Positions 32,138 to 40,865 of a stretch of 64,000 nucleotides of DNA are shown piece by piece. The notes under the pieces were generated by a model, which did not search any database, was not told where the DNA came from, and saw nothing but the letters and a program-made list of their open reading frames with translations. The DNA is from Sphingobacterium oryzagri. Lineage in GTDB: Bacteria > Bacteroidota > Bacteroidia > Sphingobacteriales > Sphingobacteriaceae. The DNA lies in contig NZ_CP117880.1 in NCBI RefSeq assembly GCF_028736175.1, positions 434,001-498,000 of the forward strand, written 5' to 3'. How positions within the stretch are numbered: the stretch's first letter is position 1; the number at the start of each line of letters is the position of its first letter. Made by a program: the position numbers and the translations under genes.

Positions 32138-34474
32138 ATGAAGTTCATATTGTATTGTTTTTTTGTTGTTATTTTATGCTTCCTCTTACCTGTTGGGCGT
32201 TTGCATGCGCAGTCATTTGCTTGGGAAAACTACAACGTACGTTGGACGAGCCAAAGTAAAAATTCTTCGGAATCGATGCCTGTCGGTGGGGGCGATATCG
32301 GACTGAATGCTTGGGTAGAAAGAGGTGATGTTTTACTCTATCTCGGAAAAAGCGGTGCTTTTGATGAAAATAATACGCTACTCAAACTAGGTCGATTGCG
32401 ATTAACCCTGTCGCCAAATCCTTTTTTAGCGGATGATTTTGAGCAAGAACTATGTTTAGAAAAGGGGCATGTACGCATCGCAAGCAAAAGTAAAACTGTG
32501 CCGGCAGAAATCTACATTTGGGTGGATGTACATTCCCCGAATGTACACGTACAAGTAAAATCTAACAAAAAGATCGATGTCCAGGCAGCCTACGAAAGCT
32601 GGCGATATCGAGATCTTTATCCCAAAAAGAAGGAAAACAACGCCAATTCGTGGAAGTGGGCACCGCCAGAGCTTGTCATCACACATAAGGACAGCGTCTC
32701 TGTTGTTAACGATAATATCCTGTTTTACCATCAAAATCAAGATCGCACAGCTTTTGATATCGTGATTAAACAACAAAAGATGGAATCGGTCAAAGATTCG
32801 CTATACAATCCGTTAAAACATTTAATCTCGGGAGGCTGGATGCAAGGAGACAATTTTGCGTATGCCGGACAACGAGAGGGGCGCTACATGGATAGCGATT
32901 TTAAGGCTTGGATACTGAAAAGTAAACGGCCTGCGAAAGAACAGCGCTTCCAAATTACGTTGCTTGCAAAGCAATCGCTAACGATTGAGGCCTGGAAAAG
33001 CGACTTACAACAGGCTGCCAAGCTCCGCAATCCTTTAGCTCAGGTAAAAAAAATAACCGAGAATTGGTGGAAGGCATTTTGGTCGCGCAGCTATATCGCC
33101 ATCCATCCATCAGCAGAAGATACAACACATGCGGCATGGCAAATCGGGAGAAACTACCAACTTTTTCGCTACATGTTGGCCTGCAATGCCTACGGCGAAT
33201 ACCCAACGAAGTTTAACGGCGGATTGTTTACTTATGATCCGTCGAGCGTGGACAGCAGCTTTACATTCACACCAGACTTTCGAAATTGGGGCGGCGGAAC
33301 GCATACCGCACAAAACCAACGATTGGTTTATTGGCCGATGTTGAAAAGCGGAGACGCTGACATGATGGCTGCACAATTTAAGTTTTACCAGCGCATACAG
33401 CGCAATGCCGAATGGCGATCCAAAGTATATTGGGGACATGCCGGTGCAAGCTTTACCGAACAGCTGGAGAACTTCGGACTGCCCAATCCAGCTGAGTATA
33501 ATTGGAAGCGTCCGCAGGATTATGATCCGGGATTGGAGTACAACGCCTGGTTGGAATACCAGTGGGATACTGTGCTGGAGTTTTGTATGATGATGCTGGA
33601 AACGGGAAATTATGCTGATCACGACGTGAAAGTCTATTTGCCATTCATGGAGAGCTGCATTCGCTTTTTTGATGAGCATTATCAATATCGGGCGCGACAG
33701 CTTGGAAGTAAAATGCTGGATCAAAACGGTCATTTGGTTTTTTATCCAGGATCATCGGCAGAGACCTATAAAATGGCTTACAACGCGTCGACCACGATCG
33801 CAGCCCTGCAACAGGTGACAAAACGCTTACTCGCTTTATCCGATCAAGATCTTGCAGAAAAGCAACGCACGTATTTCGAATCCTTTCTCAAAAAGATACC
33901 GCCATTGCCTACGCGCACATTGGTTGGAAAAGAAATGTTAGCTCCAGCGCAAGTCTGGGCTCGCGTGAACAACACCGAAGCTCCACAGCTCTACCCCGTT
34001 TTTCCTTGGGGACTGTATGGTGTGGGCCTGCCCGATATCGAGGTAGCGCAAAACACCTATTGGCATGATCCTGATGTGCAGAAGTTTAGAAGTCATATCG
34101 GCTGGAAACAAGATAATATCTTTGCCGCTCGTCTCGGTCTCACAGAAGAAGCGAAACGATTGACTTTGTTGAAACTGGGGAACGCCAATCGCAGATTTCC
34201 GACCTTTTGGGGACCGGGATTTGATTGGGTGCCTGATCATAATTGGGGCGGATCGGGCATGATTGGCTTGCAGGAAATGCTGTTGCAGACAGTGGGTGAT
34301 AAGATTTTGCTTTTTCCCGCCTGGCCAAAAGAATGGGATGTAGATTTTAAATTGCATGCCAGCCAGCAAACCACCGTGAGCGGAAAGCTGCGCAACGGAA
34401 AGCTCATCGACCTGCAGGTGTTGCCCATCGAACGTAAGAGAGATGTGGTCAACTTGCTCGAGCAACCAGAGTAA
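32138..34474 (+). CDS. Secreted DUF5703 / GH95-like (alpha/alpha)6 protein
   Basis: This 778-aa protein has a signal peptide (MKFILYCFFVVILCFLLPVGRLHAQ) and an N-terminal beta-sandwich of the DUF5703 kind, marked by WENYNVRWTSQSKNSSESMPVGGGDIGLNAW and LLYLGKSGAFDE. The centre resembles the helical barrel of GH95-type glycosidases (YPTKFNGGLFTYDP, NWGGGTHTAQNQRLVYWPML, DWVPDHNWGGSGMIGLQEML). No member of this subgroup with a proven activity is known to me, so substrate and reaction are open; an L-fucose or L-galactose linkage would be a guess by GH95 analogy. The frame also opens at 32099, overlapping the esterase stop, but the ATG at 32138 gives a clean signal peptide. It is the last enzyme before the rhamnose-catabolism genes. 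Confidence 0.7.
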   Translation: MKFILYCFFVVILCFLLPVGRLHAQSFAWENYNVRWTSQSKNSSESMPVGGGDIGLNAWVERGDVLLYLGKSGAFDENNTLLKLGRLRLTLSPNPFLADDFEQELCLEKGHVRIASKSKTVPAEIYIWVDVHSPNVHVQVKSNKKIDVQAAYESWRYRDLYPKKKENNANSWKWAPPELVITHKDSVSVVNDNILFYHQNQDRTAFDIVIKQQKMESVKDSLYNPLKHLISGGWMQGDNFAYAGQREGRYMDSDFKAWILKSKRPAKEQRFQITLLAKQSLTIEAWKSDLQQAAKLRNPLAQVKKITENWWKAFWSRSYIAIHPSAEDTTHAAWQIGRNYQLFRYMLACNAYGEYPTKFNGGLFTYDPSSVDSSFTFTPDFRNWGGGTHTAQNQRLVYWPMLKSGDADMMAAQFKFYQRIQRNAEWRSKVYWGHAGASFTEQLENFGLPNPAEYNWKRPQDYDPGLEYNAWLEYQWDTVLEFCMMMLETGNYADHDVKVYLPFMESCIRFFDEHYQYRARQLGSKMLDQNGHLVFYPGSSAETYKMAYNASTTIAALQQVTKRLLALSDQDLAEKQRTYFESFLKKIPPLPTRTLVGKEMLAPAQVWARVNNTEAPQLYPVFPWGLYGVGLPDIEVAQNTYWHDPDVQKFRSHIGWKQDNIFAARLGLTEEAKRLTLLKLGNANRRFPTFWGPGFDWVPDHNWGGSGMIGLQEMLLQTVGDKILLFPAWPKEWDVDFKLHASQQTTVSGKLRNGKLIDLQVLPIERKRDVVNLLEQPE

Positions 34475-34601
34475 AACAAGAGGTATGGATATCGCTGAAA
34501 AGGATAAAAGGTGTTAGCATGACAGTGCATAACAGTTTTACTTTTTTTTCCTTTTATCTTGGAGCATCAATATGAATCTATCTTATTTTAAAACATAATT
34601 T

Positions 34602-35675
34602 ATGAATGCATTAGCAGGAGTTTTATTTCACTTTATTGGAGGTTTTGCGTCGGGGAGCTTTTATGTGCCTTACAAGAAAGTGAAAGGATGGTCTTGGGAA
34701 GCCATGTGGATTTTGGGTGGTTTGTTTTCCTGGATTATCGTGCCACCTATTGCGGCATGGATCACCATTCCAAATTTTGCAGATATTATTGCTCAAGCCG
34801 GAACATCCATTCTTGGCTATACTTTTTTATTCGGACTGCTGTGGGGCATTGGGGGATTAACCTATGGTTTGGGCGTTCGGTATTTAGGCGTTTCGCTCGG
34901 AAGCAGCATTATTTTAGGTTTGAGTATGGTGTTCGGCTCGCTGATGCCGGCCGTATATTATTTCTTTAATCAGGCGGCCGGAAAGCAGGGCATAGATTAC
35001 TTCGTCACGACGAATGCTGGTCGTTGTGTGCTATTAGGCTTGCTCGTTTGTGTGCTGGGCATTTATCTATGTGGTCGCGCAGGGATTTTAAAAGAACGAA
35101 GTTTGGCAACACTCTCGCAGGAAGCCAAATCAGACTTCAACTTTGGCATCGGTATCGTTGTGGCCATTATATCCGGCGTGTTGAGCGCTTGTTTCAATTT
35201 CGGCATCGAAGCTGGTAAGCCAATGGCCGATGTGGCCAATGAACTTTGGAAAGCAGCCAACCCAAACCAAGGCGAATTTCTTTATCAGAATAATGTGTCT
35301 TATATCGTTATTTTATGGGGAGGTTTTACGACCAACGTCATTTGGTGCATCTATTTATTAGCTAAAAATAAGACCTTCTCCGATTACGGAAAATCATCAG
35401 CGCCACTCGGTAAAAACCTGTTGTTGTGTGCGCTGGGTGGAACAACCTGGTATCTGCAGTTTTTCTTCTACGGCATGGGTGAAAGCCGCCTTGGAAACGG
35501 CGCAAGTTCCTGGATATTGCACATGGCCTTTATTATTTTGATTTCCAATGCCTGGGGCGTTATTTTAAAAGAATGGAAAGGCGTCAATAAGTCGACTTAC
35601 ACATCCATCATTGCGGGTATAGTAACAATTATCGTATCCATCTGTATCGTTGGATTTGCAAAAACATTAGAATAG
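34602..35675 (+). CDS. rhaT: L-rhamnose:H+ symporter RhaT
   Basis: This 357-aa membrane protein with ten hydrophobic helices belongs to the RhaT family of the drug/metabolite transporter superfamily and takes up L-rhamnose with protons. Family motifs are HFIGGFASGSFYVPYKKVKGWSWEAMWI at the N terminus, GGLTYGLGVRYLGVSLGSSIILGL, and WYLQFFFYGMGESRLG with SSWILHMAFIILISNAWG near the end. Its position directly upstream of the aldolase, isomerase and kinase genes confirms the role. A 127-nt leader separates it from the DUF5703 gene, with TATCTTGG around 34554 as a weak -7-like sequence, so the catabolic operon may have its own promoter. Confidence 0.94.
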   Translation: MNALAGVLFHFIGGFASGSFYVPYKKVKGWSWEAMWILGGLFSWIIVPPIAAWITIPNFADIIAQAGTSILGYTFLFGLLWGIGGLTYGLGVRYLGVSLGSSIILGLSMVFGSLMPAVYYFFNQAAGKQGIDYFVTTNAGRCVLLGLLVCVLGIYLCGRAGILKERSLATLSQEAKSDFNFGIGIVVAIISGVLSACFNFGIEAGKPMADVANELWKAANPNQGEFLYQNNVSYIVILWGGFTTNVIWCIYLLAKNKTFSDYGKSSAPLGKNLLLCALGGTTWYLQFFFYGMGESRLGNGASSWILHMAFIILISNAWGVILKEWKGVNKSTYTSIIAGIVTIIVSICIVGFAKTLE

Positions 35676-35697
35676 TAAACATAAAAAATTTTGAATC

Positions 35698-37806
35698 GTG
35701 AAAGAATATAAACACGTAAACTACTTATGGGATGATGCCAAAGCGAAATCTCTGGAAGGAGATGAAGTTGCTTTATTGTTATATCGTTCCAATCTATTGG
35801 GATCAGACTTAAGAATCACCAATTATGGCGGAGGAAATACCTCCTGTAAATTGACAGATAAAGATCCGTTGACGGGTGAAGCCGTGGAAGTGATGTGGAT
35901 CAAAGGATCAGGTGGCGATATTGGGACATTAAAGAAATCGGGCTTGGCCGCTTTATACGTAGAGCGTTTACGTAATCTAGAGAAGGTTTACCGTGGCATT
36001 GAGCACGAAGACGAAATGGTCGAATTGTTCAATCACTGTATTTTTGATTTAGCATCGAAGGCACCGTCGATAGATACGCCTCTTCATGGATTCCTTCCGT
36101 TTGCGCATATCGACCATCTGCATCCAGATGCGGCTATTGCTATAGCAGCAGCCAAAGACGGAAAAAAGATTACGCAGGAACTTTTCAACGGACAGATCGG
36201 TTGGGTAGAATGGCAAAAACCAGGATTTGATCTGGGCTTGCAATTACGTGCTTGTTTGGAGGAAAATCCGGGAATCCGTGGTATTATGCTCGGTTCGCAT
36301 GGTTTATTTACTTGGGGCGATACCGCTTATGAAAGCTATGTAAATTCCTTGGATGTTATTGAAGCTTGTGCGGAATACTTAGAGCAAAACTATGGAAAAA
36401 CCAGACCTGTTTTTGGCGGACAAAAGGTAGAAAGCTTACCGGCCGAAGATCGAAAAGAGCAAGCCGCAACATTAGCACCTATTCTTCGTGGCTTCTGCTC
36501 CAGCGAACGCCATATGATCGGTCATTTTACCGATGATGAGAAAGTATTAGAATATATCAACTCCAATGATTTGGAGCGTTTGGCGCCTTTGGGAACAAGC
36601 TGCCCGGATCACTTCTTACGGACTAAAATACAGCCGCTTGTTTTGAATTTGGATAAAACGGCAGACTTGACTGACGTGGAAGCGGTAAAAGCACAGTTAG
36701 CGCCATTGTTTGAGGATTACCGCGCGATGTATACCGAATATTACGAAACGTGCAAACATGCGAATAGTCCTGCTATACGCGATCGCAATCCGGTAATCAT
36801 CCTGTATCCGGGTGTAGGGATGTTTGCATTTGCAAAAGATAAGCAAACTACGCGCGTCGCTGCCGAGTTTTACATCAACGCGATCAATGTGATGAAAGGT
36901 GCGGAGGCCGTTAGTGAATACACCGCATTACCTCGACAAGAAGCTTTCAATATCGAATATTGGTTACTAGAGGAAGCGAAATTACAGCGTATGCCGAAGC
37001 CAAAGCCCTTGTCGGGTAAAATTGCGTTGGTGACAGGAAGTGCTGGTGGAATTGGAAAGGCTATCGCGAAGAAATTTGCAAACGAAGGTGCTGTCGTTGT
37101 GCTGAATGATATGAATGAAGAACGTTTGGTAGGCGCAGAGGAAGAGTTTGTCGGTTTATTTGGGAAAGATGCGGTAACCACGGCAGCGTTAGATGTAACA
37201 AACCAAGAGCAAATAGAAGAAGCGTTGAAAAAAGCGGCATTAGCTTTCGGCGGTATCGATATCGTGGTCAACAACGCTGGTCTGTCGATCTCTAAAACCA
37301 TTGAAGATCATACCCAAAAAGATTGGGATCTGTTGTATAACGTGTTGGTGAAAGGGCAGTTTTTAGTGACGCAGGCTGCTACGAAAGTCTTGAAAGCGCA
37401 GGCCGTTGGTGGTGATGTGGTGAATATCGTTAGTAAAAACGCATTGGTAAGCGGACCAAATAATGCGGGCTACGGAAGTGCCAAAGCCGCGCAACTGCAC
37501 TTAAGCCGTTTGAATGCTGCTGAATTAGGAGCCGCTGGCGTAAGGGTAAATGTGGTCAATCCAGATGCCGTGATCTCCGACAGCAATATCTGGGCTGGTG
37601 GCTGGGCAGAAGGCCGTGCAAAAGCCTACGGTGTTACCGTAGAAGAATTGCCCGCGTATTACGCAAAACGTACCTTATTAAATCAAATTATTTTGCCAGA
37701 TGATATCGCGAACGCCTGCTTCACTTTCGTGGGCGGCAATTTAAACAAGTCTACCGGAAACGTCTTAAACGTAGATGGTGGCGTAGCAATGGCCTTTGTA
37801 AGATAA
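35698..37806 (+). CDS. Bifunctional rhamnulose-1-phosphate aldolase / short-chain dehydrogenase (RhaD-SDR)
   Basis: This 702-aa fusion starts with GTG, 22 nt after rhaT. Residues ~1-430 form a class II zinc aldolase, with NYGGGNTSCK, the metal-binding HGFLPFAHIDHLHPDA and GSHGLFTWG; it would split L-rhamnulose 1-phosphate into dihydroxyacetone phosphate and L-lactaldehyde. Residues ~437-702 form a short-chain dehydrogenase with ALVTGSAGGIGKAIA and the catalytic GYGSAKAAQL (Tyr592, Lys596), which probably oxidises or reduces the lactaldehyde. Such aldolase-dehydrogenase fusions are well known in rhamnose operons of Bacteroidota, Bacillus and rhizobia. A strong hairpin follows immediately, so expression of the isomerase behind it may be set separately. 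Confidence 0.92.
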   Translation: MKEYKHVNYLWDDAKAKSLEGDEVALLLYRSNLLGSDLRITNYGGGNTSCKLTDKDPLTGEAVEVMWIKGSGGDIGTLKKSGLAALYVERLRNLEKVYRGIEHEDEMVELFNHCIFDLASKAPSIDTPLHGFLPFAHIDHLHPDAAIAIAAAKDGKKITQELFNGQIGWVEWQKPGFDLGLQLRACLEENPGIRGIMLGSHGLFTWGDTAYESYVNSLDVIEACAEYLEQNYGKTRPVFGGQKVESLPAEDRKEQAATLAPILRGFCSSERHMIGHFTDDEKVLEYINSNDLERLAPLGTSCPDHFLRTKIQPLVLNLDKTADLTDVEAVKAQLAPLFEDYRAMYTEYYETCKHANSPAIRDRNPVIILYPGVGMFAFAKDKQTTRVAAEFYINAINVMKGAEAVSEYTALPRQEAFNIEYWLLEEAKLQRMPKPKPLSGKIALVTGSAGGIGKAIAKKFANEGAVVVLNDMNEERLVGAEEEFVGLFGKDAVTTAALDVTNQEQIEEALKKAALAFGGIDIVVNNAGLSISKTIEDHTQKDWDLLYNVLVKGQFLVTQAATKVLKAQAVGGDVVNIVSKNALVSGPNNAGYGSAKAAQLHLSRLNAAELGAAGVRVNVVNPDAVISDSNIWAGGWAEGRAKAYGVTVEELPAYYAKRTLLNQIILPDDIANACFTFVGGNLNKSTGNVLNVDGGVAMAFVR

Positions 37807-37816
37807 ACATTATTGG

Positions 37817-37860
37817 AAGATAGCGTTGTACCGATGCAACGCTATCTTTTGACTTTTTAA
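37817..37860 (+). terminator. Hairpin terminator between the aldolase-SDR and isomerase genes
   Basis: A perfect 12-bp stem (37817-37828 with 37837-37848) with an 8-nt loop starts 11 nt after the stop codon and is followed by TTGACTTTTTAA. The interrupted T-run makes it a moderate terminator, perhaps allowing partial read-through. Confidence 0.7.
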
Positions 37861-37886
37861 CGAAGCAAAGAGAGCTTAATTGGAGA

Positions 37887-37915
37887 TAATTTTGATTTAT
37901 CACTTATTAATTTTG
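37887..37915 (+). promoter_or_regulatory. Two TAATTTTG -7-type boxes upstream of rhaI
   Basis: TAATTTTG occurs at 37887-37894 and 37908-37915, both exact matches to TAnnTTTG and 21 nt apart, so the TTTTG of the first could act as the -33 box of the second. This would give rhaI-kinase a promoter after the terminator. The block is AT-rich and repetitive, so chance matches are possible. Confidence 0.4.
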
Positions 37916-37941
37916 ACTTATTAATTTTTACTTTTTTCAAA

Positions 37942-39216
37942 ATGAGAATAGATAAAAAACATATAGAAGAACATAACGAAGGACTTCGTGCCAAGCACGA
38001 GCGTGCCTTTAATTTTATTGCCGAAGATATTGCCAATGTTGAAGAAGTTATTTCAAAGCTAGAGAAATTCCAGATTGCGATACCGAGCTGGGCTTTAGGA
38101 ACAGGAGGGACGCGTTTTGGACGCTTTTCAGGAAAAGGCGAGCCGGGAAATCTGGAACAGAAAATCGAAGATGTTGGTTTATTACACGCGTTGAATCAAT
38201 CCAGTGGCGCCATTTCTCTACATATTCCTTGGGATATCCCTCAAGATGCTGAAAAAATCAAAGCGTTAGCAGCATCCTACGGATTAGCATTTGATGCCGT
38301 TAATTCCAACACGTTTCAAGACCAAGCCGGGCAGGAGCACAGCTATAAATTTGGATCCTTGCATCACGTAGATCCAAAGGTGCGTAAACAAGCGGTGGAT
38401 CACAATATCGAGGTCATCAACCACGGAATTGCTTTAGGTTCAAAAGCGTTGACAGTATGGTTAGCCGATGGATCTTCCTTTCCCGGTCAATTGAACTTTC
38501 GCGAGGCTTTTCAAAATACCTTGGAAAGCTTGAAAGAAATCTATGCACATTTGCCGGAAGATTGGAAGCTCTTTGTAGAATACAAAGCTTTTGAGCCCAA
38601 TTTTTACTCGACAACCATTGCCGATTGGGGGCAATCGCTTCTGCTCGCTAATAAACTAGGCGATAAAGCCTATACCTTAGTGGATTTAGGGCACCATTTG
38701 CCAAATGCGAATATTGAACAGATCGTTTCTTTGCTGTTGATGGAAGGCAAATTGGCTGGTTTCCATTTCAACGATAGTAAATATGCCGATGATGATTTGA
38801 CAGCCGGAAGTGTAAAACCTTATCAACTGTTCTTGATCTTCAATGAATTGGTAGAAGGAATGGATGCACGCGGGATAGATCACGCTACAGGATTGGGTTG
38901 GATGATCGACGCGTCTCACAATTTAAAAGATCCGCTGGTTGATCTATTGCAATCTGTTGATGCCATAAAGATCGCTTACGCGCAAGCATTATTAGTTGAT
39001 CGCACAGCCTTAAAAGCAGCGCAACAAAGCAATGACGTGGTTGCTGCGCAAGAAATTTTGCAAGATGCATACCGCACAGATGTACGTGCTATTGTGGCTG
39101 AAGCGCGTTTGCGCCAAGGTGCTGCTTTAAATCCGGTGGCGCTATTTAATGAATTAAATGTTAGAAGTAAATTGATTGAAGAGCGTGGCAGCCAGTCTGT
39201 TGCTACGGGTTTATAA
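37942..39216 (+). CDS. rhaI: L-rhamnose isomerase (RhaI type)
   Basis: This 424-aa enzyme interconverts L-rhamnose and L-rhamnulose. It is the Pseudomonas stutzeri-like RhaI form, not E. coli RhaA. Supporting segments are IAIPSWALGTGGTRFGRF, AISLHIPWDIP, LFVEYKAFEPNFYST with the metal-binding Glu, YTLVDLGHHLPNANIEQI with the Asp/His ligands, and GFHFNDSKYADDDL. It would act after RhaT uptake and before the kinase, whose gene starts 9 nt downstream. A hairpin and an AT-rich leader with promoter-like boxes precede it. Confidence 0.93.
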   Translation: MRIDKKHIEEHNEGLRAKHERAFNFIAEDIANVEEVISKLEKFQIAIPSWALGTGGTRFGRFSGKGEPGNLEQKIEDVGLLHALNQSSGAISLHIPWDIPQDAEKIKALAASYGLAFDAVNSNTFQDQAGQEHSYKFGSLHHVDPKVRKQAVDHNIEVINHGIALGSKALTVWLADGSSFPGQLNFREAFQNTLESLKEIYAHLPEDWKLFVEYKAFEPNFYSTTIADWGQSLLLANKLGDKAYTLVDLGHHLPNANIEQIVSLLLMEGKLAGFHFNDSKYADDDLTAGSVKPYQLFLIFNELVEGMDARGIDHATGLGWMIDASHNLKDPLVDLLQSVDAIKIAYAQALLVDRTALKAAQQSNDVVAAQEILQDAYRTDVRAIVAEARLRQGAALNPVALFNELNVRSKLIEERGSQSVATGL

Positions 39217-39225
39217 ACTAGATTT

Positions 39226-40581
39226 ATGGGGAAAGCACGCATACCGGTTGTCGCTATTTTCGATGTTGGGAAAACAAATAAAAAGCTTTTTTTATTTGAT
39301 GAACATTACCAAATCGTATTTGAACGCTCAGCTCGGTTTTTGGAGACGGAAGATGAGGATGGAGATCCCTGTGAAAACTTAGAAAGCCTAAGGCTATCGG
39401 TTTTTGATTCGCTTCATGAAGTGTTTCGGCGCGACGAGTTCGACATCAAAGCCATAAATTTTACATCTTACGGAGCTAGTTTTGTCTATCTAAACGAAAG
39501 CGGAAGGCCGCTCACCCCGCTTTACAATTATCTGAAGGTATACCCGCAAGCATTGGAATTACAACTACACGAACAGTATGGTGGCGTTGGCGAGTTCTCG
39601 CTCGCTACAGCCTCACCAGCGCTCGGTAGTTTAAATTCTGGCTTGCAGGTGTATCGTATGCAACAGCAACAACCGGAGTTATTTAGACAACTAAAATATG
39701 CGGTGCATTTGCCGCAATACTTGAGCTTTTTAGTCTCGGGACAAATGTATTCTGACATGACCAGTATTGGATGCCATACGGCATTATGGGATTTTTCAAA
39801 AAAAGACTATCACCAATGGGTCAAAGACACGGGCATCGTGAAGAAACTTGCGCCGATTGTGCAAGGCGATGACGTTTTTTCTGCGGCTTTTCCGGGAAGC
39901 ACTTATAAGGTTGGCGTAGGTTTGCACGACAGTTCATCGGCGCTAATTCCTTATCTGCTTAACTTTCACGAGCCCTTTGTGCTGATTTCTACCGGTACCT
40001 GGTGTATCTCGTTAAATCCTTTTAATGAAGAGGCTTTGACAAAAGAACAGTTGGAAAAAGATTGCCTTTTTTACATGACCTATGCCGGGACACCCGTGAA
40101 AGCGTCACGATTGTTTGCTGGATACGAGCATGAGCTGCAAACCAAACGTATAGCGGAGCACTTTCAAACGACGACAGCAAAATTCAAACATGTTGAAATT
40201 GACTGGAAGATCATTGATCGGCTTAAGACAACTCAAAAAGTTTCTCCGCAGCTGGAGGCTTTTGGAGAGTTAGCGCTATCGGATTTTGCAAGTTATGAAG
40301 AGGCCTATCACGCGCTGATCATGTTTCTTGTGGCATCACAAGTGGCTTCAACCAAGCTTATCTTATCAAGCAAGAAAGTCAAACGTATTTTTGTCGACGG
40401 CGGGTTCAGTAAGAATAATATATTCATGAATCTTTTAGCCAAATCATTCGAAGATATCGAAATTTACGCAGCATCTATGGCGCAGGCTACTGCGATTGGT
40501 GCTGCCCTGGTTATACACAAAGAATGGAATAGCTTGCCTGTTCCGAATGACATTATCGCGCTGCGGTATTTTCGGGCGTAA
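39226..40581 (+). CDS. FGGY-family carbohydrate kinase, probable L-rhamnulokinase
   Basis: This 451-aa kinase has the two-lobed FGGY/hexokinase fold: IFDVGKTNKKLFLFDE is the first phosphate-binding segment, ISTGTWCISLNPF the second, and VDGGFSKNNIFMNLLA near residue 390 the adenosine motif. The context (rhaT, aldolase, isomerase) makes L-rhamnulose the expected substrate, giving L-rhamnulose 1-phosphate. An L-fuculokinase role cannot be excluded from sequence, since both sugars may be handled by this locus. It is the last gene of the rhamnose operon and is followed by a strong terminator. Confidence 0.85.
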   Translation: MGKARIPVVAIFDVGKTNKKLFLFDEHYQIVFERSARFLETEDEDGDPCENLESLRLSVFDSLHEVFRRDEFDIKAINFTSYGASFVYLNESGRPLTPLYNYLKVYPQALELQLHEQYGGVGEFSLATASPALGSLNSGLQVYRMQQQQPELFRQLKYAVHLPQYLSFLVSGQMYSDMTSIGCHTALWDFSKKDYHQWVKDTGIVKKLAPIVQGDDVFSAAFPGSTYKVGVGLHDSSSALIPYLLNFHEPFVLISTGTWCISLNPFNEEALTKEQLEKDCLFYMTYAGTPVKASRLFAGYEHELQTKRIAEHFQTTTAKFKHVEIDWKIIDRLKTTQKVSPQLEAFGELALSDFASYEEAYHALIMFLVASQVASTKLILSSKKVKRIFVDGGFSKNNIFMNLLAKSFEDIEIYAASMAQATAIGAALVIHKEWNSLPVPNDIIALRYFRA

Positions 40582-40604
40582 AATTTAGAAAAAGCTGTGC
40601 TAAG

Positions 40605-40642
40605 AAAGCGTGCGGAAGATGTCTCTGCACGCTTTTTTTATT
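40605..40642 (+). terminator. Rho-independent terminator after the kinase gene
   Basis: AAAGCGTGC (40605-40613) pairs with GCACGCTTT (40627-40635) over a 13-nt loop, and a run of T residues follows. It closes the rhamnose operon. Confidence 0.85.
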
Positions 40643-40865
40643 CAACCCAAGCATTGATGCCGATGGGTTGGTCTAAAACGTTTTCGTAGATAACCAAATT
40701 TTTACTGTGCTTGATAGGAAATAATCGATATACTTGTAAGGCTAGCAATTGCTCCATTAATAAGCCATTAGCTTTTTAATAGGTGTTACTTAATTGGTTC
40801 TCTGATGGAATTAAAAGCGCATAGGAGCTAACATAAATATAAACTAAGATAAAAACTATTCAAAA

